Assembly (NCBI GenBank): GCA_964516325.1
Contig: CAZFAP010000103.1
Coordinates: forward strand, 1-17,789
Direction of reading: 5' to 3'
Source: CAZFAP01 sp964516325
GTDB taxonomy: Bacteria > Auribacterota > JABMQX01
DNA length: 17,789 nt
Part shown: positions 1-6,771 of the stretch, piece by piece
Numbering within the stretch: position 1 is the first letter of the stretch
Layout of the letters: each line of letters begins with the position of its first letter
The notes under the pieces: model-generated
What the model saw: the letters and a program-made list of their open reading frames with translations, nothing else
What the model was told of the DNA's origin: nothing
Databases searched by the model: none
Translations under genes and position numbers: made by a program

Positions 1-65
1 ACGGCATCGTGGGAGACCTCTTCCAAATCATCCCCACCCTCATCCGAAAGCTCCGGCAAAGGTAA
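1..65 (+). CDS. etfA: Electron transfer flavoprotein alpha subunit, C-terminal end (partial)
   Basis: The frame beginning at base 3 reads GIVGDLFQIIPTLIRKLRQR and stops at TAA (63-65). The GxVGDLFxxxPxL pattern is the conserved end of the FAD-binding C-terminal domain of ETF alpha (FixB/EtfA). This protein pairs with ETF beta to carry electrons from flavin dehydrogenases to the membrane quinone pool. Only about 20 codons are in the window, so the call rests on this tail. The gene converges with the minus-strand phospholipase D-like gene that ends at 274. Confidence 0.7.
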   Translation, partial: GIVGDLFQIIPTLIRKLRQR

Positions 66-73
66 AAGAACCG

Positions 74-90
74 CCGCCGATTGCCGGCGG
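74..90 (+). terminator. Possible hairpin terminator after etfA
   Basis: CCGCCG (74-79), loop ATTGC and CGGCGG (85-90) form a 6-bp GC stem nine bases after the etfA stop. No T-run follows directly (a short TTTT comes about 12 bases later), so intrinsic termination is only possible. Confidence 0.3.
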
Positions 91-138
91 ACACAACCGC
101 ATTTTGCTGGCATGGGGGTGCTGCCCATGTGGTCCTCC

Positions 139-229
139 ACAACCTTCATCACGGTGGCCGCGCCGGGGAGCCTGGTCCTCCCAGAACCCAATGCCGCGGC
201 CCCCGGTCAGGTGCAGCGCCAAGTTAGGC
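139..229 (-). other. Degenerate attC-like site downstream of the PLD gene
   Basis: Read on the minus strand, an exact R''-type box GCCTAAC (229-223, consensus RYYYAAC) lies 44 bases after the stop of the phospholipase D-like gene. This is the position and orientation expected for the attC of that cassette. It is followed by GCACCTGACCGG and a GGCCGCG...CGCGGCC inverted repeat. The far end is poor: GTTGTGG (145-139) is the best R' candidate and does not match GTTRRRY. It may be a decayed attC or an unrelated intergenic repeat. Confidence 0.35.
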
Positions 230-273
230 GCGGCTGTCATCGCTGCGTAGTCCGGACCTTACCCGATATGCCA

Positions 274-1938
274 TCACTCGCCCACCCAGAAATCGATCTC
301 GCGAAGTGCCACGCTACGTGACCGAAGGTAGCCGTTCTGCCAAGCGTCGCCATCCTGAAGCCCCTTCCATCGCTCTGATTTTGGCTGAGTATGACGCCGC
401 AATCGCCATCGATATTGATTGTAGATGGCCATAATGTTCGTAGCGTAAGCTCCGGCAAGTCCGGGGGCGTCTCGGATGATCAGGAGGTTTTCGTCGTTAG
501 TACCACTTGCCTTGGGTCCAAGGTTGTGCGAGCCGGTGAGCAGGATCGGATGGTCGCTGAACGGATCGACTAGGACTACCTTGCTATGAACCATCGCAAA
601 TGTGCCTGGCAGCTTCTTCAACTCTCTGCAAAACCATTTGGTCGGCTCGTCGATCTCTGCGGGCAGAACAACCTCGTAGTCAGCTTTCTCCGAGTTGCCC
701 TGCTGGAACAATTCCACCGGGTTCGCTTCCGTGCTCGGATCTTGGTTAATCGCACCGTGGACATAAAGGCGCTTCTTGGCCTTACCTGACCTCGCAGTTT
801 CAATGATTTTGTTGAGCAACGTATCCTTCGGCCCTGGATTGAACATCAAAAACAGTATTGCTTGCTTTGCACCTTGGATGAGTTTGCGTGCCTCTTTCAG
901 ATCGACTTGCCCTATCGTGGGCGTGAACCATAACCGCACAGGAGTAGGGCCCACCTTCTGATCGCGTGGCCTGCTGTTGCTCTCCTTCAAGTCATCCGGC
1001 GTCTCATCTCCCGCATCCCTGAGTAAATTCCACTGGGCTCGGTATTCTGCCGCCAATTCGAAATCATCAATCAGCACAGAGTTATTCGCTTGCGTGCAAA
1101 GCCCGGTTTTCGTCCAGTTTTGGCTTCCGGTCCACACCCAGCGTGGTTTATCCTTAGAGTCACAGATGACGAGGAATTTGTTGTGCCCAAGTGCACGCGG
1201 CGAAATCATCCGGTTATGCAGGTCAATCTTACCTTCGAGCCGGTCTCGCGCATCGCTGTTTTGATCCTCGTCTCTCTTCTTGACGCTTCCGTTTGCCAGC
1301 ACCACGTGGGCACGTTTCCCGATTTTCTCGAGCGCCGCTTCCAGTTCTCCGTCGTCCAATTCGTATAGCGCGGCGTAAATCTCGCGTCCCTCTTTCGCGG
1401 CAGAAGCCAGTAACTCAAACAGCCTCGTACCGAGCGGCCCGGCCAGGTAGTTGCGAAACGGATCTCCGGGAGTCTCGATTACAGTACGAAGCTTCTTGGT
1501 CTGTAAGTTACCGCCACTGATACCGAGCCGACGCGATACCCACTGGGCGGCCACGATTCCACGGTTGAAGTACGCCTCGATTTTCGGCGACACCTCGTGC
1601 GTCAACGAAATTTCTTCGGTCCACTCGCTGGCCCGATCTGGATCGGGGCGCAGGTTGTCCTTGTCCGGGCCTACCATCGGCAGCAGACGGTATTGCACCC
1701 TGTCCCTGGGATTTGCCATGTAGTCGGTCCATTGGTACTTCTGGATCGGCCAATTCGTCGAGGCTCGCCGCTCGCCTTCTTCGTGCTCCTCATTCTCAAA
1801 GCCGACCCAGGTACTGACAACCTCCTCGACCCCGTTGCGCCGACGCAGTAACGCAAACCCGCGACAGTTGGGTATGAACCCAGTCGGTTTCCAAGCAACA
1901 AAGACATCATCGCCGTTGTGGTAGACCTTGACTTTCAT
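274..1938 (-). CDS. Phospholipase D-like protein with two HKD motifs
   Basis: 554 aa when started at the ATG at 1938, which has TATGGAGG about 10 bases upstream; a longer reading to 2019 lacks such a site and would run toward the preceding attC. Residues 1-120 resemble a small beta-rich domain. Two PLD repeats follow: HNK at 252-254 with GSxxN at 271-275, and HSKVVLVD at 451-458 with GSxxN at 469-473. The first motif has Cys where the usual Asp sits, with Asp one residue later; the second is canonical. The family includes phospholipases, endonucleases and defence effectors that act on phosphodiesters through a phosphohistidine intermediate. No signal peptide is visible, so it is probably cytoplasmic. 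It lies between a good attC upstream and a degenerate attC-like end downstream, as cassette cargo would. The substrate cannot be told; a nuclease is the more likely guess. Confidence 0.8.
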   Translation of the reverse strand: MKVKVYHNGDDVFVAWKPTGFIPNCRGFALLRRRNGVEEVVSTWVGFENEEHEEGERRASTNWPIQKYQWTDYMANPRDRVQYRLLPMVGPDKDNLRPDPDRASEWTEEISLTHEVSPKIEAYFNRGIVAAQWVSRRLGISGGNLQTKKLRTVIETPGDPFRNYLAGPLGTRLFELLASAAKEGREIYAALYELDDGELEAALEKIGKRAHVVLANGSVKKRDEDQNSDARDRLEGKIDLHNRMISPRALGHNKFLVICDSKDKPRWVWTGSQNWTKTGLCTQANNSVLIDDFELAAEYRAQWNLLRDAGDETPDDLKESNSRPRDQKVGPTPVRLWFTPTIGQVDLKEARKLIQGAKQAILFLMFNPGPKDTLLNKIIETARSGKAKKRLYVHGAINQDPSTEANPVELFQQGNSEKADYEVVLPAEIDEPTKWFCRELKKLPGTFAMVHSKVVLVDPFSDHPILLTGSHNLGPKASGTNDENLLIIRDAPGLAGAYATNIMAIYNQYRWRLRRHTQPKSERWKGLQDGDAWQNGYLRSRSVALREIDFWVGE

Positions 1939-2013
1939 GTTCTCAGATCCTCCATAGTACTGATGCTGTTCAAAAGACCGCCGGTGAAGGAAGGTCACAA
2001 ACGAGCCCGCTTC

Positions 2014-2074
2014 GCCCAACGCTTCGGATCAGGGGCGCGAGGTACGAGCGTCCGCCTGCACGCGTTTGTTGGGC
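2014..2074 (-). other. attC recombination site (integron cassette type)
   Basis: On the minus strand the 61-bp segment begins GCCCAACAA and ends AAGCGTTGGGC. The outer boxes GCCCAAC (2074-2068; RYYYAAC) and GTTGGGC (2020-2014; GTTRRRY) match both attC consensus boxes and are perfectly complementary. Inner arms CAGG.G..CGC and GCG.CCCTG pair imperfectly, as L''/L' arms do. Length, box order and orientation relative to the preceding nucleotidyltransferase and the following PLD gene all fit a cassette junction. Tyrosine integron integrases would cut between G and TT at 2020/2019. No integrase gene is in the window. Confidence 0.72.
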
Positions 2075-2151
2075 TTCCGCCTCTTCTTCAATCGGAACTT
2101 GGCGAGTTCACGGTAGAAGTCGTAAAGCTTGGCGAGCTCGCTAAAGACCAT
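2029..2151 (-). CDS. Small 40-aa ORF coupled to the nucleotidyltransferase
   Basis: The ATG (2151) comes one base after the TGA of the nucleotidyltransferase (TGA-C-ATG), an arrangement typical of translational coupling. The product is basic: MVFSELAKLYDFYRELAKFR, then KKRRKPNKR and a tail that is simply translated attC, because the TGA (2029-2031) lies inside the attC. The first 26 residues could form an amphipathic helix. I do not recognise the family. It may be a genuine small partner (antitoxin-like helix) or just a read-through tail of the cassette. Confidence 0.4.
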   Translation of the reverse strand: MVFSELAKLYDFYRELAKFRLKKRRKPNKRVQADARTSRP

Positions 2152-2152
2152 G

Positions 2153-2611
2153 TCAGGGCTTTTCATTTTGCAGTCTCTCTATGTCGGCTTGGTCCTGCTT
2201 GGAGTTCCGATTGTGCTTGAGCCAGATCAAATCCGCCTTGCTGGCGACTCTGACGGTTCCGGTTGCCTCCGATTGCGCCTCAAGCGCGTTGGCGATGACC
2301 TGTTCATGACGACCATCACCGGCAACAAGAACGTCCACGATCATCTCCTCAACACCCTGGACCTTCATGAACCTGTGCAGCGTCAGCGCGCTGTCCTTGA
2401 ACGTACATGGAGAGGACGACCTGGAGTAGGCTTCCCTCTTCAGGATGTTGGTCACTCGCTCCAGTTCGCCTTCCCCCACCAGAAGGTCGATGTCCTTAGT
2501 GAAACGCGGTTCAACGTAGAAGGCAACGGCAACACCGCCGATAAGGGCGTATTCAACCCTTTCCGCCTGAAGATGCCGGACTACCTTCTGGAACTCGTAG
2601 AAAACGTTCAT
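2153..2611 (-). CDS. MNT-fold nucleotidyltransferase (AbiEii-like / minimal type)
   Basis: 152 aa. The nucleotidyltransferase signature is complete: IGG (24-26), then KDIDLLV with the metal-binding pair Asp40/Asp42, and a third acidic position in MIVDVLV (Asp93). This fold transfers nucleotides to protein, RNA or small molecules. Stand-alone versions of this size are common in toxin-antitoxin systems (AbiEii, MNT-HEPN) and as mobile cassettes. The ATG at 2611 has GAGAGAAGG just upstream and sits only 12 bases after the R' box of the attC at 2624-2693, so its 5' leader is nearly absent, as in integron cassettes. No HEPN or AbiEi partner is adjacent; only the 40-codon ORF follows. Substrate unknown. 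Confidence 0.75.
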   Translation of the reverse strand: MNVFYEFQKVVRHLQAERVEYALIGGVAVAFYVEPRFTKDIDLLVGEGELERVTNILKREAYSRSSSPCTFKDSALTLHRFMKVQGVEEMIVDVLVAGDGRHEQVIANALEAQSEATGTVRVASKADLIWLKHNRNSKQDQADIERLQNEKP

Positions 2612-2623
2612 CGCCTTCTCTCA

Positions 2624-2693
2624 GCCGAACGCCGGGGTAACCTTTCGCGGAGGCCGTGCGGCCCGCGCGGTCAGGTTCAGCCCAATGTTCGAC
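2624..2693 (-). other. attC-like recombination site (second cassette junction)
   Basis: On the minus strand a 70-bp segment starts GTCGAAC (2693-2687) and ends GTTCGGC (2630-2624); the two ends pair with a single G.T wobble. Inside, AACCT..CGCG pairs with CGCG..AGGTT and the tip forms GGCCG-CA-CGGCC, giving a long imperfect hairpin of attC type. The outer boxes deviate from RYYYAAC/GTTRRRY at one position each, in a complementary way, so base pairing is kept. It separates the DUF2442 ORF from the nucleotidyltransferase and has the same orientation as the attC at 2014-2074. Confidence 0.55.
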
Positions 2694-2880
2694 GAACTGG
2701 CGGTGCCTTCGCTTCGCCCAGTGGACAAGGATGCTTGATGCCAATCAGACCGTCAATGGACAAGTCTTCGTCAACATCGGGCCAGTGGACCCCATAGCCC
2801 GCCGGTGACACTTCGAAGTTCGCCCTCTGCTCCGGGGTGGCCCTTCCCAGACGGTCTGATGCCTTTGATCTCAGGCACAT
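2677..2880 (-). CDS. DUF2442-type protein, C-terminal half only
   Basis: 67 aa from the ATG at 2880, which has ACAGGAGACCG directly upstream. The stretch ATPEQRANFEVS...GYGVHWPDVDEDLSIDGL is the characteristic C-terminal part of DUF2442 proteins, which are small, often paired with DUF4160 genes and frequent near mobile elements. The usual N-terminal half, ending in a tryptophan/arginine-rich strand, is not in frame upstream, so the gene is probably 5'-truncated. The stop codon (2677-2679) lies inside the attC-like hairpin, as seen for many cassette genes. Function unknown; it may be non-functional. Confidence 0.5.
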   Translation of the reverse strand: MCLRSKASDRLGRATPEQRANFEVSPAGYGVHWPDVDEDLSIDGLIGIKHPCPLGEAKAPPVRRTLG

Positions 2881-3496
2881 CGGTCTCCTGTAAGAACCGT
2901 CTCCCGTCTGCTCAGCGAAAGTGTACCACAAGGTCTCCCTTCCGTCATTCCTTGTTCAGCACGCAATGATTACGGCATCTGCACGGACGAGGAAGCCGGT
3001 ACGTGACTGGAAGTGGCAGACAATGATTCAACGGGCGCGTCGGAGAGACGGTCCATTTGCCGCATCGAGGAAGGCCCATCCCTCTGACAAAGCCGCAAAG
3101 GCCGCCAAGATGAACCGGGTCAAGACGCAGAGGCCGGGCTAACCGCGACAAACGAGGGACGCAAAAACCCGCCGATTCAATCTTCCCTTGCGTGCTCGCC
3201 GTCGAGGCGAGAGAAGGCGGGGAGACTGCGACAGCATAAACGGGATAGACGGGATAGATAGGACAATGCCATTCATCCCGTAAGTCCTGCTATCCTGTCC
3301 GACGCTTAGAACTCCTGCCGGATAACTGGAAAGCGGCTCAAAACGCCCCCACGAACCCCCACTGCCCTTGAGACTGCTACATCTGCGGCCGGGTCCAGGT
3401 ATGTTCGCAGGCCGCTTGCGGCGTTTGCGGAATTGGCCTATGCAAATACCGTCTGGAGATGGGGCTGCACATGGGCCAGTCTGGTTTTGGTTGCTA
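2881..3496. other. Gene-poor spacer
   Basis: No convincing gene on either strand. Contents: a 6-bp hairpin CTCGCC-GTCGA-GGCGAG (3195-3211) without a T-run, and the CGGGATAGA-type repeat listed separately. No third attC could be found upstream of the DUF2442 ORF, so the cassette array appears to end here. Confidence 0.5.
3236..3303. repeat. CGGGATAGA/ATCCCGT interspersed repeat
   Basis: CGGGATAGA occurs twice in tandem (3241-3258), followed by GGACAATGCC and the inverted motif CATCCCGTAAGTCCTGC with TATCCTGTCC. A related unit (GGACAATCCATCCCGTTC with ATCCTGTAAATCCCGTC) is present near 10769-10804. Intergenic and non-coding; it probably belongs to a dispersed repeat family of this genome. Confidence 0.5.
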
Positions 3497-3979
3497 TCAC
3501 CCGTTCGCCGGCCCAAGTGCTTGTTGTATCAAGCTCCACTGCTCTCGGTATTTGTGGGCCCCCTCTTCTCGGAGTTCGAAAAAGCACCTGCTCCATTTCT
3601 GTTCTTTCGCATACTGAACCTGGCGTGCGACCTCGGAAGAGGGAACAACGAACACTTCCGGGAACTCGCCGCCGTCCGGCCACCAGCGCAAATCAACGAA
3701 TGCGTACCAGTAGTGTTCGTCCACCCTCTCGTCGCAGTCCCAGGGTATCGGCCATTCGTAGTGGTCGTTCTCTTTTTTCTTCTTGTATTGCCGCCTTGCC
3801 CAGTTTGAGGTTTTTATCTGTACTGAAATAGTCTTCCTTCCGCTCCTATTCGCAGCAAGCAGGTCCGTGGCCGGCGTACCGCCTCTTGTCAAAGCAACTG
3901 TGTAGCCTTTCGCAGCAAGCAAAGCAGCAACGAAGTGCTCCCCAGCCGCTGCGGTGATCGTCGTGGGATTTCTCGGCAT
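3497..3979 (-). CDS. PD-(D/E)XK nuclease-like protein of unknown function
   Basis: 160 aa from the ATG at 3979, which has GGAGGAGG at proper distance; the ATG at 3985 would overlap that site. The N-terminal half has the arrangement of a PD-(D/E)XK core: a helix with Glu14 in AAGEHFVAALLAAKGY, then TPATDLL (Asp39), then a strand ISVQIKTS with Gln54-x-Lys56. QxK in place of (D/E)xK is a known variant. The C-terminal half is rich in Trp and Tyr (HYWYAFVDLRWW). The family covers restriction, repair and Holliday-junction enzymes as well as binding-only relatives. No methyltransferase or specificity partner is nearby. It lies between the cassette region and the primase-helicase. Confidence 0.65.
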   Translation of the reverse strand: MPRNPTTITAAAGEHFVAALLAAKGYTVALTRGGTPATDLLAANRSGRKTISVQIKTSNWARRQYKKKKENDHYEWPIPWDCDERVDEHYWYAFVDLRWWPDGGEFPEVFVVPSSEVARQVQYAKEQKWSRCFFELREEGAHKYREQWSLIQQALGPANG

Positions 3980-4123
3980 AGCCATCCTCCTCCGGCGAAC
4001 TGTGGTTCACCAACTTTCTTCATACTACCTTTAGGCCGCAACCCTGTCCGCCCTACGGCCGTGAGTCCTCCGGCCTCAACTTTCGTACTCTCAAGGGGCC
4101 TGCCTGGTCACGAGGGCTTTGTG

Positions 4124-4164
4124 CCCTGCGCTATATGGTTTGCGCATGACGTTCCGCCCTGCGC
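4124..4164. repeat. CCCTGCGC direct repeats downstream of the primase gene
   Basis: CCCTGCGC occurs at 4124-4131 and 4157-4164, with TTTGCGCA (4138-4145) between them. The same 8-mer is found twice more upstream of the primase gene (6711-6718, 6735-6742). The repeats are non-coding and could be protein-binding sites or the remains of an origin. Confidence 0.4.
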
Positions 4165-4252
4165 GATTTAGAGCGGAGGACCCGGAGCGCGCACGCCCTC
4201 ACCCCCCTGACACCGGGAGGTCAGGTGCGGCGCGGAACAAGGACAATCTCCG

Positions 4253-6328
4253 TCACGAGGTTCGGGAGGGGAAACCCGCCTCCGCGAGGAGGAGGTCCGA
4301 AGGCTGCGCCGGTTGGTCAGGCTGGACACCCCCGATTAGCTCCACAGTATGGGGCGCCTTTCCTCGTTCCTTGAAGTAGTGGCAGTCGGGCATGAAGTCG
4401 AACGCTACGCACCCCACCCCGCCGGAACGGTTCTTCGCTACAATAACCCTGACAACCCGCCCGTCGTTTTCCGGGAATCTTTGCCTCGACGCCTCAAGGT
4501 CAGGCTCGAGAACCAGCAACAAATCCTCCCGGTACTCCGTGTCAGCGCCGTAGCCCGACTTCTGCCCGTTCCCCAGTGCGTTCGCCATCGCCGTGGAGGA
4601 GACGACCACGATGGGAATGTGCAACTCTCTCGACAGCGAGTGCAATTCTGCGACACAAGCCTCGATCTTCGCCATGCCGCGGAGGTCCTTCCCGGTGCCC
4701 GGAATTCCCTCCAGATGGTCCACCACCGCCATGACTCGCGACTCGCCGGTGATGGACTGGACCCTTTGACAAAAGTCTCGAATCGCCTCAACATTCGACG
4801 CCTGTTGCCCTTCCACAACGAAGAATTCTTTCCCCCATTTGGACATCGCCTCGACCGCCGAAGCCAACCTATCGGCTTGAACCTCTCCCCGCAGGACCGA
4901 GTTTGCGGTCATCTTGCTAAGCTGACAGAGCGTTTTCAGCCTCAGTCCGAATCTCCCCTCGTTGTACGACACGTACAAGACGGCGATCTCGTTGTTCTCG
5001 AGAATCTGCCACGCCATTTGCAGACAGAAGGTCGTCTTGCCGATGCCCGGCAGACCTGTAACAATGCACACTTGTCCCGCCCCAACCGGATCAAGTCCGC
5101 CACAGGTCCGCGTCAGGACCGGAAAGCCGGTGTCCAGACCGAGGAAGGGGCGATTCGTGGCTTTGGTTCGCCTTTCCTGTTGCCGCAACTCCTCCAGGAA
5201 CTCTGCCATTGCCCCACGCCCTTCCGGCACCAGGATCGGCCTCGGAGTCTTAACCCTCGGCGCCGTCTGAACCAGGTGCTCGAATTCGGGCTGCGTTCCT
5301 CCTTCCGTGAAGAAGCTGTTGACGTCGTGCCCACGCGGAAGCTTAATGCTCCGGACGGCGAGGTCCGCTTTGGCGAAGACAACCGCTATGGCGTTGGCGG
5401 CGCGCTCTGCCACCTCCTCCCCCGTGTGCACGAGGTACGTCTCCAACCCCCGAAAATCGTTCACCCATTCCGGCTTGAAGCTGCTCATGCTGGGCGTTGC
5501 CACGACGTGGTAGCCCCGCTCCTCAAGAGCGAGGCAGTCCATAATTCCTTCCACCAGAAAGACCGGATCGCCGTCCGCAAGCCCGCGAAGGGCCTCAACG
5601 TTGTATGGGAAGGGTACGGCTTCTCGCGGACGGAGGTAGCGCGGTTTTCTATCCGAGTCCATGCAGTGGGCCTGAAGGAAGACCGCTTTGCCATCGCGGA
5701 AATACGGGAAGAGCAGGGGATAATCCTCAAACCAGAGTTTGCCCGACGCGTCAAAGAGTCCCGCCTGTCGCAGCAACTCGGCTGGGTACTTCTCTTTAAG
5801 GAAGTTGGCGGTGCCGTGGTAGCCCTTTATGTCCGAAATGCCGTGCTTTTCCAGCGTATCAAGAGAAATCCGGCGGCCATGCATGTACGCGATCGCTTCC
5901 GCCGAGGCACCGCCTAACAAGCGGAGAAAGTCAGTGTAAAGCTCGCTCAGGGTTGGAGGCGAGACACTGACCTTCTGGGGTTCCTGTGGCTTTTCTTCTT
6001 GGATCGCCGGCGCCGGTTTGGGTGCAGCCGTCGTAACTCCAGGCAGGCAGAAGTTCTGGCCGATCCATTCGATGGCCTCGGAAGGTCCTATGTGAGCTAT
6101 CTGACAGACAAGGTCCAAGACCGAGCCGCTGTTGCCGCACGACAAGCACCGGAATGTGTTCGACTCTTTGTCCAGGCCGAGGCTGAGCGGCTCGTGGCTC
6201 TTATCATCGGGAAACCGGAAGGGGCAGTCTCCATGAACCCGGTCGTCCCGAAACCCCAGTTTCATCCCCAGCCGCTTGGCGACGGCTATAATGCGTACGT
6301 TTTTGATGTCCCGAAGATCGTACCCCAT
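4253..6328 (-). CDS. Phage/plasmid-type DNA primase-helicase (CHC2-TOPRIM-DnaB-like)
   Basis: 691 aa. Domains in order: a CHC2-like zinc finger (about 29-70), a primase linker, TOPRIM (about 254-340) and a RecA/DnaB-like ATPase (about 395-660) with Walker A GLPGIGKTT (425-433) and a Walker B-like VMAVVDH. Such proteins prime and unwind DNA during replication of phages, satellites and plasmids. Two oddities: the finger reads HGDCPFR...CLSC (His32, Cys35, Cys61, Cys64), lacking the His of the usual CPFH; and the TOPRIM Glu260 (VEGIMD) is present, but the DxD position reads LVHTGEEVAERAA, so Thr302/Glu304 replace the two Asp. The downstream PRGHDVNSFF, matching the usual PxGxDxN, supports the alignment. 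No integrase, capsid or repressor gene is near, so it is an orphan replication gene, perhaps from a decayed satellite. Confidence 0.82.
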   Translation of the reverse strand: MGYDLRDIKNVRIIAVAKRLGMKLGFRDDRVHGDCPFRFPDDKSHEPLSLGLDKESNTFRCLSCGNSGSVLDLVCQIAHIGPSEAIEWIGQNFCLPGVTTAAPKPAPAIQEEKPQEPQKVSVSPPTLSELYTDFLRLLGGASAEAIAYMHGRRISLDTLEKHGISDIKGYHGTANFLKEKYPAELLRQAGLFDASGKLWFEDYPLLFPYFRDGKAVFLQAHCMDSDRKPRYLRPREAVPFPYNVEALRGLADGDPVFLVEGIMDCLALEERGYHVVATPSMSSFKPEWVNDFRGLETYLVHTGEEVAERAANAIAVVFAKADLAVRSIKLPRGHDVNSFFTEGGTQPEFEHLVQTAPRVKTPRPILVPEGRGAMAEFLEELRQQERRTKATNRPFLGLDTGFPVLTRTCGGLDPVGAGQVCIVTGLPGIGKTTFCLQMAWQILENNEIAVLYVSYNEGRFGLRLKTLCQLSKMTANSVLRGEVQADRLASAVEAMSKWGKEFFVVEGQQASNVEAIRDFCQRVQSITGESRVMAVVDHLEGIPGTGKDLRGMAKIEACVAELHSLSRELHIPIVVVSSTAMANALGNGQKSGYGADTEYREDLLLVLEPDLEASRQRFPENDGRVVRVIVAKNRSGGVGCVAFDFMPDCHYFKERGKAPHTVELIGGVQPDQPAQPSDLLLAEAGFPSRTS

Positions 6329-6442
6329 CTACAGACCTATCCCTCTCGCAGGCGGTGGCCACCGTTACATGAGCGCGCCCCCACTGCCGTCTCTCGGGGA
6401 TGCGTCACCTCTTTTCGGGCGGGTGTGACCATGTGTCTGGCC

Positions 6443-6471
6443 AGCATAGGTTGTTCCGCGACGGATGTCGA
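6443..6471 (-). promoter_or_regulatory. Candidate sigma-70 promoter of the primase-helicase
   Basis: On the minus strand TCGACA (6471-6466), a 17-bp spacer and TATGCT (6448-6443) lie about 110 bases before the primase ATG. One and two mismatches to consensus respectively. Confidence 0.4.
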
Positions 6472-6710
6472 ACGCTCCTGATTGTCTCGTTTCGGCACAT
6501 TCTTGTACGCGGACGACCAAGAAAGCGGCGTTCTCCCGACAGTCGTCCGGTGGGACTTTTGTCGCACTGTGTGGAATGCAACTTCTATGCCACGGTTGCC
6601 AGCCTTTCTTCTTACCAGCGTTCGGAGGCCTGACCCCGCGCAAAAGCACGCAACATACTGCCGTCCAAGATGTTGCAGATAGATGCGCGGCTTCCCCCTT
6701 GCGGCTATCC

Positions 6711-6771
6711 CCCTGCGCAAAAAACCGCAATCCACCCTGCGCAAAACAACTCTCCCGCAGTTGTGTGCGCA
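6711..6771. repeat. TGCGCA iteron-like repeats upstream of the primase
   Basis: CCCTGCGCAAAA is present at 6711 and again at 6735 (24-bp period), and a third TGCGCA palindrome lies at 6766-6771. A weaker copy CCCCGCGCAAAA is at 6634-6645. Two CCCTGCGC copies lie on the other side of the primase gene (4124, 4157). Iterons or an operator are possible. Confidence 0.4.

Noticed and set aside
3120..3160. GGCTAACCGCG resembling an attC R'' box upstream of the DUF2442 ORF
   Set aside because: The box fails RYYYAAC at the second base and has no partner, so the array is taken to end at the DUF2442 ORF.
3195..3211. Hairpin CTCGCC-GTCGA-GGCGAG
   Set aside because: Only 6 bp, no T-run on either strand and no gene end next to it; not called a terminator.
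2881..3250. Possible DUF4160 partner (frame starting MPEIKGI-like from a GTG at about 2877)
   Set aside because: After the first residues the frame loses any similarity to DUF4160 and stops soon; too short to support a claim.
4349..5917. 522-codon open frame on the plus strand
   Set aside because: It is antisense to the primase-helicase, whose domains are clear. The product is Arg/Pro/His-rich without any family features, so it is a shadow of codon bias.
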